Below are positions 28,279-39,085 of a DNA stretch of 64,000 nucleotides, piece by piece. Position numbers and translations under genes: made by a program. Location of the stretch: positions 301,744 through 365,743 of the forward strand of contig JAFVGZ010000003.1 of the NCBI GenBank assembly GCA_017478025.1, given 5' to 3'. Source of the DNA: Prevotella sp. (lineage in GTDB: Bacteria > Bacteroidota > Bacteroidia > Bacteroidales > Bacteroidaceae). How positions within the stretch are numbered: the first letter of the stretch is position 1; each line of letters starts with the position of its first letter. The notes under the pieces were generated by a model. The model searched no databases. It was not told the DNA's origin and saw only the letters and a program-made list of their open reading frames with translations.

Positions 28279-29649
28279 TTATTTTGATACGTTCAGACCC
28301 TTGTAGGTAAATCCCTCCACAACCTCAGGATGGAATGATGTGTCAGAGGCCTTGATGTTCAGGTTCTCAAAATGGAAATTAGACAGATGATACACTTCCT
28401 CCTGCTGCTTTACGTTGAAGAAGGTGTTGCACTCCACATTACAGTTCTTCATCGTGATATGGTCAGAGTATGACAAAGGACTGTCCTGACGTCCCTTCAG
28501 ATCATAGAACTGTTTCCATGGAGCCACGAGGATGAAGTTCTTCACCTTACCGCGTATATCCTCTACCGTAATATACTCATACAACTGCGGAGTATCTGGA
28601 CGCATCTTGAGCCACAGAAGATTGTTGCCCTGACGCGAAATGTTTATCCTGCGCAGAATGACGTTGCGTGTATGTACAGACTCCGAACCAATCGTGAGGC
28701 ATCCGTGTGAGAAGCCATACTCGCAATCCTCTATCAGTACGCGCTCGTTCATACCGTTACCCACGCTCTCATCGGGGATTTTCACTCCGGGATAGTCCTT
28801 CTCAAATGCGTCGGCATAAGGACCTTTACCGCCCTTCAGCACTACGGCATCATCGTTTACCGCCATAAAGCAGTCCTTCACCAGCACATCCTTTACCACG
28901 TCAAGGTCTATGGCATCGGTGGAAGGTCCCTTGCTGTCATCGGGCTTGGCGAGCGAGCAGATATGCAGGCCTATCAGCTTCACGCGCTCTGAGTTATAGA
29001 AATGTGTTGTCCAGAAGGCAGAGTTCTGAAGGTTCACACCCTCCACCTGCACATTCTTACAGTTGGAGACGTACAGTAGGCGTGGACGCTGCTCATCCTT
29101 GTTCGTACATTGGCGGTTCCACTTTCTGCGCAGCCAGAACTGCTTGTGATACTTCAAGCCGTTGCCATCGATAGTGCCGCTTCCGGAGATAGTAAATCCA
29201 TCAAGGCCGTCAGCATTTATCAGAGCGCCAAAGTATGTGCATGTCTCACCCTCTATTCGCGTCTTGCCCAAAGGATAGTCGCCGATAAAGTCTGAGCCCA
29301 TAAGTATAGCACCCTCTTCGAGATGCAGGTGAGTGCCCTGCTTGAATATCAGGCCGCCCGTCATGTATATGCCCTGAGGCACCACGATCACGCCGCCGCC
29401 CTCCTGAGCCGCACGGTCTATAAGTGCCTGTATCTCAGCCGTATGAACACGACCGTCTGCAAAGATGTTGTAATCTGTCAGACGATACTGCTTGCCCAGA
29501 CTGCTCACATCTACCGGCTTTACTTCCTTAAACCATGCAGACATTTCGGTACCGTCTGGCCAAAATTCCTTCACTTCCTTCTTCTTTGCTGCAGAGCCTT
29601 GCAGCATTCCCAATGTCAAAAGTAATGACATTACAAGAAATTTTCTCAT
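28279..29649 (-). CDS. GH28 family polygalacturonase-like glycosidase
   Basis: 456-residue secreted enzyme with a right-handed beta-helix, probably cleaving galacturonan or a rhamnogalacturonan side group. The signal peptide is MRKFLVMSLLLTLGMLQGSA. Family residues are visible in STDAIDLD, VNDDAVVLKGGKG (paired Asp) and FSHGCLTIGSE (His). A VIVVPQGIYMTGGL strand is typical of pectate-lyase-type helices. It has a promoter just upstream. With the rhamnose operon and fucosidase it suggests plant-polysaccharide use, though the loci are not linked. Confidence 0.88.
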   Translation of the reverse strand: MRKFLVMSLLLTLGMLQGSAAKKKEVKEFWPDGTEMSAWFKEVKPVDVSSLGKQYRLTDYNIFADGRVHTAEIQALIDRAAQEGGGVIVVPQGIYMTGGLIFKQGTHLHLEEGAILMGSDFIGDYPLGKTRIEGETCTYFGALINADGLDGFTISGSGTIDGNGLKYHKQFWLRRKWNRQCTNKDEQRPRLLYVSNCKNVQVEGVNLQNSAFWTTHFYNSERVKLIGLHICSLAKPDDSKGPSTDAIDLDVVKDVLVKDCFMAVNDDAVVLKGGKGPYADAFEKDYPGVKIPDESVGNGMNERVLIEDCEYGFSHGCLTIGSESVHTRNVILRRINISRQGNNLLWLKMRPDTPQLYEYITVEDIRGKVKNFILVAPWKQFYDLKGRQDSPLSYSDHITMKNCNVECNTFFNVKQQEEVYHLSNFHFENLNIKASDTSFHPEVVEGFTYKGLNVSK

Positions 29650-29689
29650 AGTGCGTGCTGTTATATTTCAAAAAAGTTCATTCTGATTG

Positions 29690-29721
29690 CAAAATTACGA
29701 AAACTTTTCCGTTTGCGCAAT
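29690..29721 (-). promoter_or_regulatory. Promoter of the GH28 gene
   Basis: On the minus strand, TAATTTTG (29697-29690) is preceded 20 bp upstream by ATTG (29721-29718), a three-of-four match to the -33 box. The start codon lies about 40 bases downstream. Confidence 0.6.
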
Positions 29722-29812
29722 AGCATAACAGATTAAATTTCATTTATTTTCGCATAAAGAAAGTGAAGGTTCCTGTTACAGACCTATCAATGGGGTCTGT
29801 CTAACTGTTTGC

Positions 29813-30103
29813 TTAGCGCAGGATAATGTCGGAAATGATGAAAGCCCCTACCCTTTTATTCAGGGCATCCTTCAGGGCTGTCCTCTTCATCTGGAGGTCT
29901 GCACGTAAGGCAGAATTGCTAATCTTTACTATCAGTTTCTGATTCTTGACAGTCTTTTCCTCGGTATATTTCGCAACGGTATCGCCGGCTACCTCCTCCC
30001 AGACGTTCAGCAAGCGCTGCTGCAACATGGGAGTCTCTAAGCAGTTGTCACGGAGAAACTGCTGCAATAAAACTGATATGTCTTTCGGTCGATTGCGAAA
30101 CAT
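29813..30103 (-). CDS. DUF721 (DciA-like) protein
   Basis: 96-residue protein of the DUF721 family, which includes DciA, a loader or partner of the replicative helicase in many bacteria. Visible signatures are LNVWEEVAGDTVAKYT and KLIVKISNSALRADLQMKR. It follows recF on the same strand with about 135 bp of repeats between them, an arrangement usual in Bacteroidota. The helicase-loading role is from family knowledge, not shown here. Confidence 0.88.
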   Translation of the reverse strand: MFRNRPKDISVLLQQFLRDNCLETPMLQQRLLNVWEEVAGDTVAKYTEEKTVKNQKLIVKISNSALRADLQMKRTALKDALNKRVGAFIISDIILR

Positions 30104-30238
30104 GGTAGCTGTATGTTAATGTCCCCTACTGAGCGCTCGGCACTTGTGACGCTTTGCTCAGCAAAGAACGACAGGACACAGGGGCGGCATTATGAATTAT
30201 GAATTATGAATTATACATTATACATTATACATTATGCA
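30104..30238. repeat. Element B fragment and attatgaatt repeats
   Basis: A diverged element B copy (about 30131-30170) followed by about seven copies of a 10-bp unit (attatgaatt, attatacatt, attatgcatt) that run up to the recF stop codon. Confidence 0.65.
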
Positions 30239-31351
30239 TTATGCATTATGAATTAAGAACTTACCGTCTTTTACGTGATATAACCTATAATCTGTATTTG
30301 CCGTAGAAAGGATCCTGTCCAGGTGCTCGCGATTGGTGTCAGTTATGAATATCTGTCCATAGTCATCTCCGGCTACGATGTTTACTATGTTCTCCACTCT
30401 GTCGGCATCCAGTTTGTCAAAGATGTCATCGAGCAACAGTATGGGCGTGGAGGAATGTTTTTTTAATAGCTCAAAGAGGGCCAGCCGTAGTGCTATGACG
30501 AATGTCTTTGACTGTCCCTGCGAGGCTTCCCGCTTCATGGGATAGTTGCCTATGAGCATTTCCATATCATCCCTGTGAACACCATGCAGAGAATATCCCA
30601 CAGCAAAGTCCTTTGCCCTGTCTCGCTGTATGACATCAAGCAGAGGGCCGCGGCTGCAATGCGACACGTACCGGAGAGACACCTCTTCCTTCTCTCCTGA
30701 TATCCTGCGATTTATCTCGCTGAATATCGGTATTATCTCGTCCACAAAGTCCTTGCGCCTTCTATACAATTCCTCGCCGCTGCGCGCCATTTCCTCTTCC
30801 CACAACTCCATGAGGCTCATATCAACCTCCCCGCCGTTCTCCGCCATCTTCAGCAGGGCGTTGCGCGACTGCAGAGCCCGGTTATAGCGGTTCAGGTGAT
30901 TGATATACGTGTTGTCATATTGCGAGATACCGATGTCCAGAAACCTCCGCCTGTCCTCCGAACCGCCCGTGATAAGCACCACATCCCCAGGCGACACTAT
31001 TATAAGAGGTATCAATCCGATATGCTCGGAGAGCCGTGTGTAGGCTTTGCCGTTCTTTCGGAATATCTTCTTGTTGCCTCGCTTCATGCTGGCATTGACA
31101 GAGATTTCCTGAGATGTCACATCATCCAGAAATTCGCCGCCTATCATGAAGAAGTCAGCATCATGGCGTATGGCAAGGGAATCCATCGTGGAGCTTGCCG
31201 AATGGCAGAAGGACAGAAAATAAACTGCGTCGAGCAAGTTTGTCTTACCCTCGCCGTTATTACCGATAAAGCAGTTGACCTTGGGCGAAAACTCAAGGTC
31301 AGCTGCTTCTATGTTCTTATAATTCAGTATGGATAAAGACTGCAGGATCAT
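30239..31351 (-). CDS. recF: DNA replication and repair protein RecF
   Basis: SMC-like ATPase that helps load RecA at gaps. The 370-residue protein has the Walker A motif GNNGEGKT at 30-37, the signature region [18 protein letters not shown] and the Walker B motif [13 protein letters not shown]. Its start codon overlaps the stop of the methylmalonyl-CoA mutase large subunit (ATGA), so translation is probably coupled to that metabolic gene. DUF721 follows. Confidence 0.97.
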   Translation of the reverse strand: MILQSLSILNYKNIEAADLEFSPKVNCFIGNNGEGKTNLLDAVYFLSFCHSASSTMDSLAIRHDADFFMIGGEFLDDVTSQEISVNASMKRGNKKIFRKNGKAYTRLSEHIGLIPLIIVSPGDVVLITGGSEDRRRFLDIGISQYDNTYINHLNRYNRALQSRNALLKMAENGGEVDMSLMELWEEEMARSGEELYRRRKDFVDEIIPIFSEINRRISGEKEEVSLRYVSHCSRGPLLDVIQRDRAKDFAVGYSLHGVHRDDMEMLIGNYPMKREASQGQSKTFVIALRLALFELLKKHSSTPILLLDDIFDKLDADRVENIVNIVAGDDYGQIFITDTNREHLDRILSTANTDYRLYHVKDGKFLIHNA

Positions 31352-33498
31352 TCCTCACCCATGAGAATCTTCATCATTTCAACGGCAGACTTGGCTACCG
31401 GTGTTCCAGGGCCGAAGATGGCGGCCACGCCGGCCTTGTAGAGGAAGTCATAATCCTGAGCCGGTATCACACCACCGGCTATCACCATGATGTCCTCACG
31501 TCCCAGTTTCTTCAGTTCCTCGAAGAGCTGTGGTATGAGGGTCTTATGACCTGCTGCGAGTGACGATACGCCTACGATGTGCACATCGTTCTCCACGGCC
31601 TCGCGTGCTGCCTCTGCCGGTGTCTGGAACAGAGGTCCCATATCCACGTCATATCCACAGTCAGCATAGCCTGTGGCTACCACCTTTGCTCCACGGTCGT
31701 GACCGTCCTGACCCATCTTGGCAATGAAGATACGCGGACGGCGGCCTTCCTTCTTAGCGAACTTCTCTGTCAGTCGGCAAGCCTCCTTGAAGAGCTCGTC
31801 GTTCTTTGCTTCTGCGCTATACACTCCTGATATTGTTCTGATTACTGCTTTATAACGTCCTACTACTTTCTCGCACGCGTCTGAGATTTCTCCCAACGTG
31901 CAGCGCACCTTGGCGCACTCTACGGCTGCTGCCAGCAGATTACCCTCGCCTGTTTCCACAACGCGTGTCAGAGCGTCGAGCGTCTCCTTCACCTTTGCTT
32001 CGTCACGGTTAGCCCTGAGCTCTGCGAGAGCCTCCTGCTGCTGCTTGCGAACGGCTGAGTTATCTACCTCAAGGATATCAATCGGGTCCTCATGATCCAG
32101 ACGATACTTGTTGGTACCGACAATGGTCTGCTGACCTGAGTCGATACGTGCCTGAGTACGTGCTGCTGCCTCCTCGATACGCATCTTGGGCACACCGGTC
32201 TCAATGGCCTTTGCCATTCCGCCGAGGCTTTCTATCTCCTGAATGAGTGCCCAAGCCTTGTGTACCAGTTCGTTGGTCAGAGTCTCTACATAGTATGAGC
32301 CTGCCCAAGGGTCTATCTGCTTGCATACCTTCGTCTCGTTCTGTATGTAAATCTGCGTGTTACGCGCAATACGTGCAGAAAAATCGGTAGGCAGGGCGAT
32401 AGCCTCATCAAGCGAGTTGGTGTGCAGAGACTGCGTGTGACCCAGTACGGCTGCCATAGCCTCTATCGCCGTGCGGCCCACATTGTTGAATGGATCCTGC
32501 TCCGTCAGAGACCATCCGGATGTCTGAGAGTGGGTACGCAGAGCCATTGACTTAGGATTCTTCGCTCCGAAACTCTTCACTATCTTTGCCCACAGCAGAC
32601 GGCCTGCACGCATCTTTGCTATCTCCATGAAGTGATTGGTACCTATAGCCCAGAAGAATGACAGGCGTGGTGCGAAGGCATCAATATCGATGCCTGCATT
32701 CACGCCGGCACGGAGGTACTCCAGACCGTCAGCAAGAGTATAAGCAAGCTCGATATCTGCCGTAGCACCAGCCTCTTGCATGTGATAGCCTGAGATGGAG
32801 ATTGAATTGAACTTAGGCATGTTCTGTGAGGTGTACTCAAAGATGTCTGCGATAATCTTCATAGAGAAGGCAGGTGGGTAGATATACGTGTTACGCACCA
32901 TGAACTCCTTCAGGATATCGTTCTGAATCGTTCCTGCCATCTCCTCCAGCTTGGCACCCTGCTCCAAGCCTGCCACGATATAGAAGGCCATGATAGGCAG
33001 CACGGCACCGTTCATCGTCATTGAGACAGACATCTTATTAAGAGGTATGCCGTCAAAGAGCACCTTCATGTTCTCAACCGAGCAGATTGAAACACCAGCC
33101 TTACCCACATCACCTACCACACGCAGGTTGTCCGGGTCGTATCCGCGGTGTGTTGGCAGGTCAAAGGCTACTGAAAGACCTTTCTGACCCGATGCCAGGT
33201 TGCGGCGATAGAACGCGTTTGACTCCTCTGCCGTCGAGAAGCCCGCATACTGACGGATGGTCCAAGGGCGGAATGGGTACATCATGGAGTAAGGGCCACG
33301 CAGGAACGGAGGAATACCAGCGGTAAAGTCCAGGTGTTCCATACCCTCAAGGTCTTCCTTCGTATATACAGGCTTTACCTCTATATGCTCAGGGGTCTTC
33401 CAAACATACTGTATGTTATTCTCTTTCTGCCAAGCAGAACCGTCTTTCTTCTCTATGCCAGAGAAGATGTTGATATTGTTGAAATCTTTTCTAGCCAT
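31348..33498 (-). CDS. mutB: Methylmalonyl-CoA mutase, large (alpha) subunit
   Basis: Adenosylcobalamin enzyme that interconverts succinyl-CoA and (R)-methylmalonyl-CoA in the succinate-propionate pathway. The 716-residue protein holds the catalytic barrel in its first 550 residues ([34 protein letters not shown]). The C-terminal B12-binding domain shows DGHDRG at 598-603, where H600 is the lower cobalt ligand. The small subunit gene lies 4 bases upstream and recF overlaps downstream. Confidence 0.97.
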   Translation of the reverse strand: MARKDFNNINIFSGIEKKDGSAWQKENNIQYVWKTPEHIEVKPVYTKEDLEGMEHLDFTAGIPPFLRGPYSMMYPFRPWTIRQYAGFSTAEESNAFYRRNLASGQKGLSVAFDLPTHRGYDPDNLRVVGDVGKAGVSICSVENMKVLFDGIPLNKMSVSMTMNGAVLPIMAFYIVAGLEQGAKLEEMAGTIQNDILKEFMVRNTYIYPPAFSMKIIADIFEYTSQNMPKFNSISISGYHMQEAGATADIELAYTLADGLEYLRAGVNAGIDIDAFAPRLSFFWAIGTNHFMEIAKMRAGRLLWAKIVKSFGAKNPKSMALRTHSQTSGWSLTEQDPFNNVGRTAIEAMAAVLGHTQSLHTNSLDEAIALPTDFSARIARNTQIYIQNETKVCKQIDPWAGSYYVETLTNELVHKAWALIQEIESLGGMAKAIETGVPKMRIEEAAARTQARIDSGQQTIVGTNKYRLDHEDPIDILEVDNSAVRKQQQEALAELRANRDEAKVKETLDALTRVVETGEGNLLAAAVECAKVRCTLGEISDACEKVVGRYKAVIRTISGVYSAEAKNDELFKEACRLTEKFAKKEGRRPRIFIAKMGQDGHDRGAKVVATGYADCGYDVDMGPLFQTPAEAAREAVENDVHIVGVSSLAAGHKTLIPQLFEELKKLGREDIMVIAGGVIPAQDYDFLYKAGVAAIFGPGTPVAKSAVEMMKILMGEE

Positions 33499-33502
33499 AG
33501 TA

Positions 33503-35368
33503 TTACTTTATTCCGAGTTTTTCGTTATACTCCTTCAATGTCTCCAACTGATTTACCTTCACGTGGATGAAATTCTCTATGCCTTCCTTCTTCAGGTCTT
33601 CGGCACATGCTGGAGCTCCTGCCACGACAAACATTGCACGTCCGTTGAGGTACTTGTAAGCCGGAATAGCATACTCTGCATATTCGTCATCTGATGAGCA
33701 TATCACCACGATGTCGGCACCTGCCTCAAGTGCAGCATCTACACCCTCCTCTACTGTCTGGAATCCGAGGTTATCAATAACCTTATATCCTGCAGATGCG
33801 AGGAAGTTACAAGAGAATTGTGCACGTGCCTGACGCCATACGAGGTTACCGATGGTCAGCATGAACGCAACAGGCTGCTTCTCTGCCTGCTCGGTAGCTA
33901 TGCGCAGCAGCTCAAAGTCCTCTGCCATGCGTGTAGCATGAATGGCCTTCAGCTCGCCCTGCTCCTCCTCAGCCTTCTTGCCACAGCAGCAGCACTTGTC
34001 AAGAGGACGCTTGCCCTCGCTCTTCTCGTTGAAGTTCGGGAACTGGTTGGTACCCAGTATGAACTCCCTACGCTGGGCAGCCAGCGTGTGGCGCTTCTCG
34101 TTGGTAGCGTTTACCGCATCCTGCACGGAACCTGCCTTTACGGCTGCGAGGAAACCGCCCTCACCCTCTACTGAGAGGAACAGCTGCCAAGCCTGCTGAG
34201 CGAGGCTCTCGGTCAGAGTCTCTATGTAGTAAGAGCCGGCAGATGGATCCACGATGGTATTGAAGTGACACTCCTCCTTCAGCAGCAACTGCTGATTGCG
34301 TGCTATGCGCTCTGAGAAGTCATCAGGAGTCTCGTATGCAGCATCAAACGGAGTCACAACGATAGAGTGCACACCGCCCAGGGATGCCGACATCGTCTCT
34401 GTCTGAGAGCGCAGCAGGTTCACATGAGCATCAAAGAGTGTCATGTTGTATGTAGAAGTGACAGCATTGACGCACATCTGGCAAGACTTGTCGTCCTTAG
34501 GCCCGTACTGCTTCACCACATGAGCCCACAGCATTCTTCCGGCACGGAACTTGGCTATCTCCATGAAGTAGTTCTCTGAGATACCCATATTGAACTTTAT
34601 CTTGCTTGCAGCCAGGTCAGCATCCACGCCGGCATCTGTCAGCAGCTGCATATACTCGTTGCCCCATGCCAGAGCGTAACCCAGTTCCTGCATGCAGTAG
34701 GTGCCCGAATTGCTCAGCGAGAGCGCGTTGACCGCGATGCAACGGAAGTGAGGATAGTCCTTCAGCGTGTTCACCAGAGCCGGAGCGAAGGCCAGCAGCG
34801 GCTCTACGTTCTTGCCGTCCATCACCATCTTCTCCATCGGGTCCCAGTCAATGGAACCCACAACCTTCGACTTGTCGTAGCCCTTCTTCTCAAAGTACTC
34901 CACCAATATCTCTGCCAGCTCGAGCGAATGCCTCTTGCAGGTGCTGAAGTTTACCTCCACGATGTCGCAGTATATACCGTCGAGCAGCTGCTCTACGAAC
35001 TCCTTGGACACCGCCTTTCCGGGTATCTTGAATGACAGCGAGTCGATGCCCTTGTTGAGCACATCCAAGGCTTTCTTGTTTGCCTCAGCAGCATCGTCGG
35101 CCATGATCTCCTGACGTATGTACCAGGTGTTGTCATCTTTCTTGTTGCCCCTCACAAACGGGTACTCACCCGGCAGGGCATTAGGGGTTGAAAGCTTTTC
35201 CACATCCTCTCGCATGTAGAAAGGCTGCACACTGAAACCCTCGGGCGTTTTCCACACCAAGCGCTTCTGGAAGTCTGCTCCCTTCAGGTCCACCTCAATC
35301 TTGTCGAGCCATTCCTGACGGCTTGGAGCCTTAAATTCCTCGAAGAGTTTTTCTTTCGTGTTACTCAT
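33503..35368 (-). CDS. mutA: Methylmalonyl-CoA mutase, small (beta) subunit
   Basis: 621-residue partner of the large subunit, related to it but without catalysis. The barrel part shows [36 protein letters not shown] and [19 protein letters not shown]. The C-terminal flavodoxin-like domain lacks the DxHxxG cobalamin motif. A short [14 protein letters not shown] insert near residue 465 has four consecutive cysteines, which is unusual. It is the first gene of a mutA-mutB-recF operon with its own promoter. Confidence 0.95.
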   Translation of the reverse strand: MSNTKEKLFEEFKAPSRQEWLDKIEVDLKGADFQKRLVWKTPEGFSVQPFYMREDVEKLSTPNALPGEYPFVRGNKKDDNTWYIRQEIMADDAAEANKKALDVLNKGIDSLSFKIPGKAVSKEFVEQLLDGIYCDIVEVNFSTCKRHSLELAEILVEYFEKKGYDKSKVVGSIDWDPMEKMVMDGKNVEPLLAFAPALVNTLKDYPHFRCIAVNALSLSNSGTYCMQELGYALAWGNEYMQLLTDAGVDADLAASKIKFNMGISENYFMEIAKFRAGRMLWAHVVKQYGPKDDKSCQMCVNAVTSTYNMTLFDAHVNLLRSQTETMSASLGGVHSIVVTPFDAAYETPDDFSERIARNQQLLLKEECHFNTIVDPSAGSYYIETLTESLAQQAWQLFLSVEGEGGFLAAVKAGSVQDAVNATNEKRHTLAAQRREFILGTNQFPNFNEKSEGKRPLDKCCCCGKKAEEEQGELKAIHATRMAEDFELLRIATEQAEKQPVAFMLTIGNLVWRQARAQFSCNFLASAGYKVIDNLGFQTVEEGVDAALEAGADIVVICSSDDEYAEYAIPAYKYLNGRAMFVVAGAPACAEDLKKEGIENFIHVKVNQLETLKEYNEKLGIK

Positions 35369-35472
35369 AATTTAGTTCTTGTATCGTATGATTAGTTCTT
35401 GTATTGTCTAAGTAATCGTATCTGCAATGCCGGTAAAGATGCCTGCATCTGCTGTGGTTTACAAATTTTGCA

Positions 35473-35504
35473 CAAAGGTATGAAAAATTCGTGACATGCA
35501 CAAG
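35473..35504 (-). promoter_or_regulatory. mutA promoter
   Basis: On the minus strand, TACCTTTG (35480-35473) is preceded 20 bp upstream by CTTG (35504-35501). This leaves a leader of about 100 bases before the mutA start. Confidence 0.65.
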
Positions 35505-35629
35505 CTATTTATACTTATTAACAAATAGTCATCTCTCAAATATGCCAACCATTACCTCCCTGCGTTTGAAAAAGTGCCCAAGGACCCAATAGTATATTGA
35601 ACACCTTATTATATACATGCTCGCGCGTA

Positions 35630-35774
35630 CATTAATACAGAAGAATTCTTAATTCTACATTATGCACTCTTAATTTTGCATTACGCACTCTTAATTTTGC
35701 ATTTTGCATTCTTAATTATGCATTATGCATTTTGCATTCATAATTATGCATTATGCATTTTGCATTCTTAATTC
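35630..35774. repeat. Tandem attatgcatt-type repeats
   Basis: About ten copies of a 10- to 11-bp unit (attatgcatt, attttgcatt, cttaattttg) fill the gap between the mutA upstream region and the end of rarA. Nothing else is visible in 35505-35774. Confidence 0.65.
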
Positions 35775-37103
35775 TTAATTAAACCTCTCTCCCCAAAGGC
35801 GTAGCATCTGCTGGTAGAGTTTTTCTTCTGCGGGGGTATGTTGTGGATGCCACAGTCTTTGGTCTGTGAGCGCATCGGGCATGTACTGCTGCTGACAGAA
35901 GTTTCCGTCGTAGTCGTGAGGGTATTTGTAGCCATCGCTATATCCCAGCTGTTTCATCAGCTCCGTAGGCGCGTTCCTCAAGTGCAGGGGCACGGGTTGG
36001 TTGCCAGTAGCTTTGACCGTCTCTAATGCGGCACCGATGCCCATGTAGGCAGAGTTGCTCTTGGGCGATGCAGCCAGATAGACACAGGCCTCGGCCAATG
36101 CTATGCGTGCCTCGGGCCATCCTATCTTCATCACGGTATCAAAGGCGGCGTTGGCCAGCAATAAGGCATTTGGGTTAGCCAGACCGATGTCCTCAGAGGC
36201 ACTGATGACGAGTCGGCGAGCGATGAATTCAGGGTCCTCCCCTCCCTCTATCATGCGAGCCATCCAGTAAAGAGCAGCATCGGGGTCGCTGCCGCGAATG
36301 CTTTTGATGAAGGCAGAGATGATGTCATAGTGCATCTCACCCTGCTTGTCGTATGCCAACGGGTTCTGCTGTATGCGCTCTGCCACGAGGGTGTCTGTTA
36401 TCTCTATGGGGTCAGAGGAGGATGATTCTACTACAAGCTGCAGAATGTTGAGCAGTTTTCGGGCATCACCGCCAGAGTATCTCAAAAGGGCATCTGTCTC
36501 TTTCAGCCTGATATCGTGTGCTTTCAGCTCTGCATCGGTAGCGATGGCTCGCTTGAGCAGCTGTTCAAGGTCATCCTTCTCGAGGCTTTTCAGCGTAAAC
36601 AGCTGACAGCGAGAGAGCAATGGTCGAATGACCTCAAAGGAGGGGTTTTCGGTGGTTGCACCAATGAGCGTCACAATGCCTCGCTCTACAGCCCCGAGGA
36701 GGGAGTCTTGTTGCGACTTGGAGAAACGGTGTATCTCGTCTATAAACAGTATAGGTGACACTTGGTTTCTTGTCTGTGTCTCTGTATTACCTCCATTAGC
36801 AGCAGAGAAAAGGTTACCGCTGTGCATGGCTGTATATTGCCGCGCTTTCTCGATGACATCTCTCACATCCTTCACTCCGCTGGTTACGGCAGAAAGAGTG
36901 TAGAACGGAGTCTCAAGTCGGTGAGCAATGATTTGTGCCAGAGTAGTCTTGCCCACCCCGGGAGGTCCCCACAGAATAAAGGAGGTGATGTTGCCCGAGT
37001 CTATCATCTTGCGCAGCACAGCACCCTCGCCGACAAGGTGGCGCTGACCGATGTAATCATCCAGCGTCGTGGGGCGTAATCGTTCTGCTAATGGCTTGTT
37101 CAT
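35775..37103 (-). CDS. rarA: Replication-associated recombination protein RarA (MgsA)
   Basis: 442-residue AAA+ ATPase acting at stalled forks. It starts PLAERLRPTTLDDYIGQRHL, with Walker A GPPGVGKT at 46-53, Walker B ILFIDEIHRFSKSQQD and sensor TLIGATTENPSFE. The C-terminal tetramerisation part (DIISAFIKSIRGSDPDAALY, partly quoted) is present, so the protein is full length. Its start overlaps the stop of the YgiQ-type gene. Confidence 0.96.
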   Translation of the reverse strand: MNKPLAERLRPTTLDDYIGQRHLVGEGAVLRKMIDSGNITSFILWGPPGVGKTTLAQIIAHRLETPFYTLSAVTSGVKDVRDVIEKARQYTAMHSGNLFSAANGGNTETQTRNQVSPILFIDEIHRFSKSQQDSLLGAVERGIVTLIGATTENPSFEVIRPLLSRCQLFTLKSLEKDDLEQLLKRAIATDAELKAHDIRLKETDALLRYSGGDARKLLNILQLVVESSSSDPIEITDTLVAERIQQNPLAYDKQGEMHYDIISAFIKSIRGSDPDAALYWMARMIEGGEDPEFIARRLVISASEDIGLANPNALLLANAAFDTVMKIGWPEARIALAEACVYLAASPKSNSAYMGIGAALETVKATGNQPVPLHLRNAPTELMKQLGYSDGYKYPHDYDGNFCQQQYMPDALTDQRLWHPQHTPAEEKLYQQMLRLWGERFN

Positions 37104-39004
37104 TTCTTTCTGCGTTTCGGAGGGTTAGAGTTGTTATTTGAATGCTTTGATTTGGGGGCGTTATATGGGGCTGAATGCTTTGATTTGGAAGCGTCGTATG
37201 GGTTTGAACGCTTTTGTTTGTTGGTATTGTATGGGTTGCCCGGTCTTGGCGGAGTGGACGCGGGAGTGTCCTTGTACCAGAAGAAGTGCCGGTTTTGTGC
37301 TAACTTCTCTTCGGGTGTCTTTGCCGTGAATACCGGCTCCATCGTGTAAGGGTCAAGGCCTGTGTAGAACATCTCCGTCGCCGTTGTCATAGGTGTGGGA
37401 GTAAAGTCCTGCACCTGTTCCAGCTTATACCCCATCCTCTTCGTTATGTCAGCTAAGTTTATCATGTCTGCCTCAGTACATCCCGGATGCGAAGAGATAA
37501 AGTAAGGTATCAATTGCTGCCTCAGTCCGCACTCTCTGTTGACACGGTCAAAGATTTTCTTGAAATCAAAGAACAGTTGGAATGACGGCTTACGCATATA
37601 GTTCAGAACCTTGTCTGAAGTATGCTCGGGAGCAACCTTCAGTCTGCCTGACACGTGACGGGAAATCAGTTCCCGGGCATAGTCGTATGCTGCAGCCTGT
37701 TCCTGCTGAGAACCGCTCCTCATAGAGTGAAGCAGTAGGTCATATCTGACACCGGAGCCGATGAAACTCTTCTTTATCTCAGGAAGGGCATCAACGGCGT
37801 GATAGATTTCCAGCAGAGACGAGTGGTCAGTATTCAGGTTTGCACATATCTTTGGGTGCAGACATGATGGTCTCTTGCACACGCTGCAGGCCTTGGGGTT
37901 CTTGCCATGCATGCCATACATGTTTGCCGAAGGTCCGCCAAGGTCAGACAAATAACCTTTGAAGTCATCGAGCTTTACGATTTCGCGGACTTCTCGCAGT
38001 ATGCTTTCCTTAGACCTGCAGGAGATGAACTTACCCTGATGGGCTGAGATGGTACAGAAGGCACATCCCCCGAAACAGCCTCGGTGAATGTTGACCGAGA
38101 ATTTTATCATGTCATAAGCCGGTATGCGCTTGCCTTTATACTTTGGATGAGGTACGCGCTGATACGGCAAATCAAAGGAGGCGTCTATCTCGGCTGTGGT
38201 GGGTGGAGGATATGGCGGATTGACCACGATGCACCTGTTGCCGACATTTTGCAACAGACGTGAGGCGTGGAGTTTGTTTGACTCTTCCTCGATGTGGCGG
38301 AAATTCTCAGCCTGTGAGCGCTTGCTCTGCAGGCATTCCTCATGCGAGTGCAGCAAGATATCATCTGAGGTGGGGCTTAGCGATGCCTTGTCGGCAAGAT
38401 ATACTATCTGAGGAATGTCGTACAAATCACTCAGCGCTTTACCCTCTGCCAGCCTCTTGGCTATCTCTATTGTTACCTTTTCACCCATGCCGTAGGTTAT
38501 CATGTCGGCTCCTGAGGAAACGAGGATGGAGGGCATGAGTTTGTCCTGCCAATAGTCGTAATGGGTAAGCCTTCTCAACGATGCTTCGATGCCTCCCAGA
38601 ATGACGGGGACATCAGGGAACAGCTGCTTCAGAATGTGGGTGTAAACAATCGTGGGATATTCCGGCCTGCAATCGTGGCGCCCATCGGGGGAATAGGCAT
38701 CTTCGGAACGCAGTCGCTTGCGAGCCGTATATTTGTTGACCATTGAGTCCATGCACCCTGGCGAGATACCGAAGAAGAGCCGGGGGCGTCCCAACTTCTT
38801 AAAGTCTCTGTAGTCCCCGTGCCAGTCCGGTTGTGGCACGATGGCAACCCTAAAGCCCGCAGCCTCCAGGGTACGACCAATGACAGCGGCGCCGAATGAA
38901 GGATGATCCACATAGGCATCGCCGGAAAAGAGAATGACATCGAGCTCATCCCAGCCGCGGAGCTCGCACTCTTTTTTGGTTGTTGGAAGGAAGTCTGTGA
39001 GCAA
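37100..39004 (-). CDS. YgiQ family radical SAM protein
   Basis: 634 residues. The N-terminal domain (DVILFSGDAYVDHPSFGAAV) is the YgiQ/UPF0313 domain. The radical SAM cluster motif CFGGCAFC (C310, C314, C317) is followed by TISAHQGKFISCRSKESIL. The substrate is unknown. The last 50 residues are a low-complexity tail of near-repeats (PYDASKSKHS, PYNAPKSKHS) rich in Asn, Lys and Ser, ending PKRRKK, which is longer than in most homologues. It is co-transcribed with rarA (4-base overlap). Confidence 0.92.
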   Translation of the reverse strand: MLTDFLPTTKKECELRGWDELDVILFSGDAYVDHPSFGAAVIGRTLEAAGFRVAIVPQPDWHGDYRDFKKLGRPRLFFGISPGCMDSMVNKYTARKRLRSEDAYSPDGRHDCRPEYPTIVYTHILKQLFPDVPVILGGIEASLRRLTHYDYWQDKLMPSILVSSGADMITYGMGEKVTIEIAKRLAEGKALSDLYDIPQIVYLADKASLSPTSDDILLHSHEECLQSKRSQAENFRHIEEESNKLHASRLLQNVGNRCIVVNPPYPPPTTAEIDASFDLPYQRVPHPKYKGKRIPAYDMIKFSVNIHRGCFGGCAFCTISAHQGKFISCRSKESILREVREIVKLDDFKGYLSDLGGPSANMYGMHGKNPKACSVCKRPSCLHPKICANLNTDHSSLLEIYHAVDALPEIKKSFIGSGVRYDLLLHSMRSGSQQEQAAAYDYARELISRHVSGRLKVAPEHTSDKVLNYMRKPSFQLFFDFKKIFDRVNRECGLRQQLIPYFISSHPGCTEADMINLADITKRMGYKLEQVQDFTPTPMTTATEMFYTGLDPYTMEPVFTAKTPEEKLAQNRHFFWYKDTPASTPPRPGNPYNTNKQKRSNPYDASKSKHSAPYNAPKSKHSNNNSNPPKRRKK

Positions 39005-39085
39005 TGGTTACAGTATTTCGGTTTAATATGTTGTACTCAATTTTACGCATAATACGCGCATCTGAGGCCGGGGACGTCTTCAGGT

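Noticed and set aside
29778-29801. Hairpin (acagacc paired with ggtctgt) as a terminator of DUF721
   Set aside because: No T-run follows on either strand, so termination is not supported.
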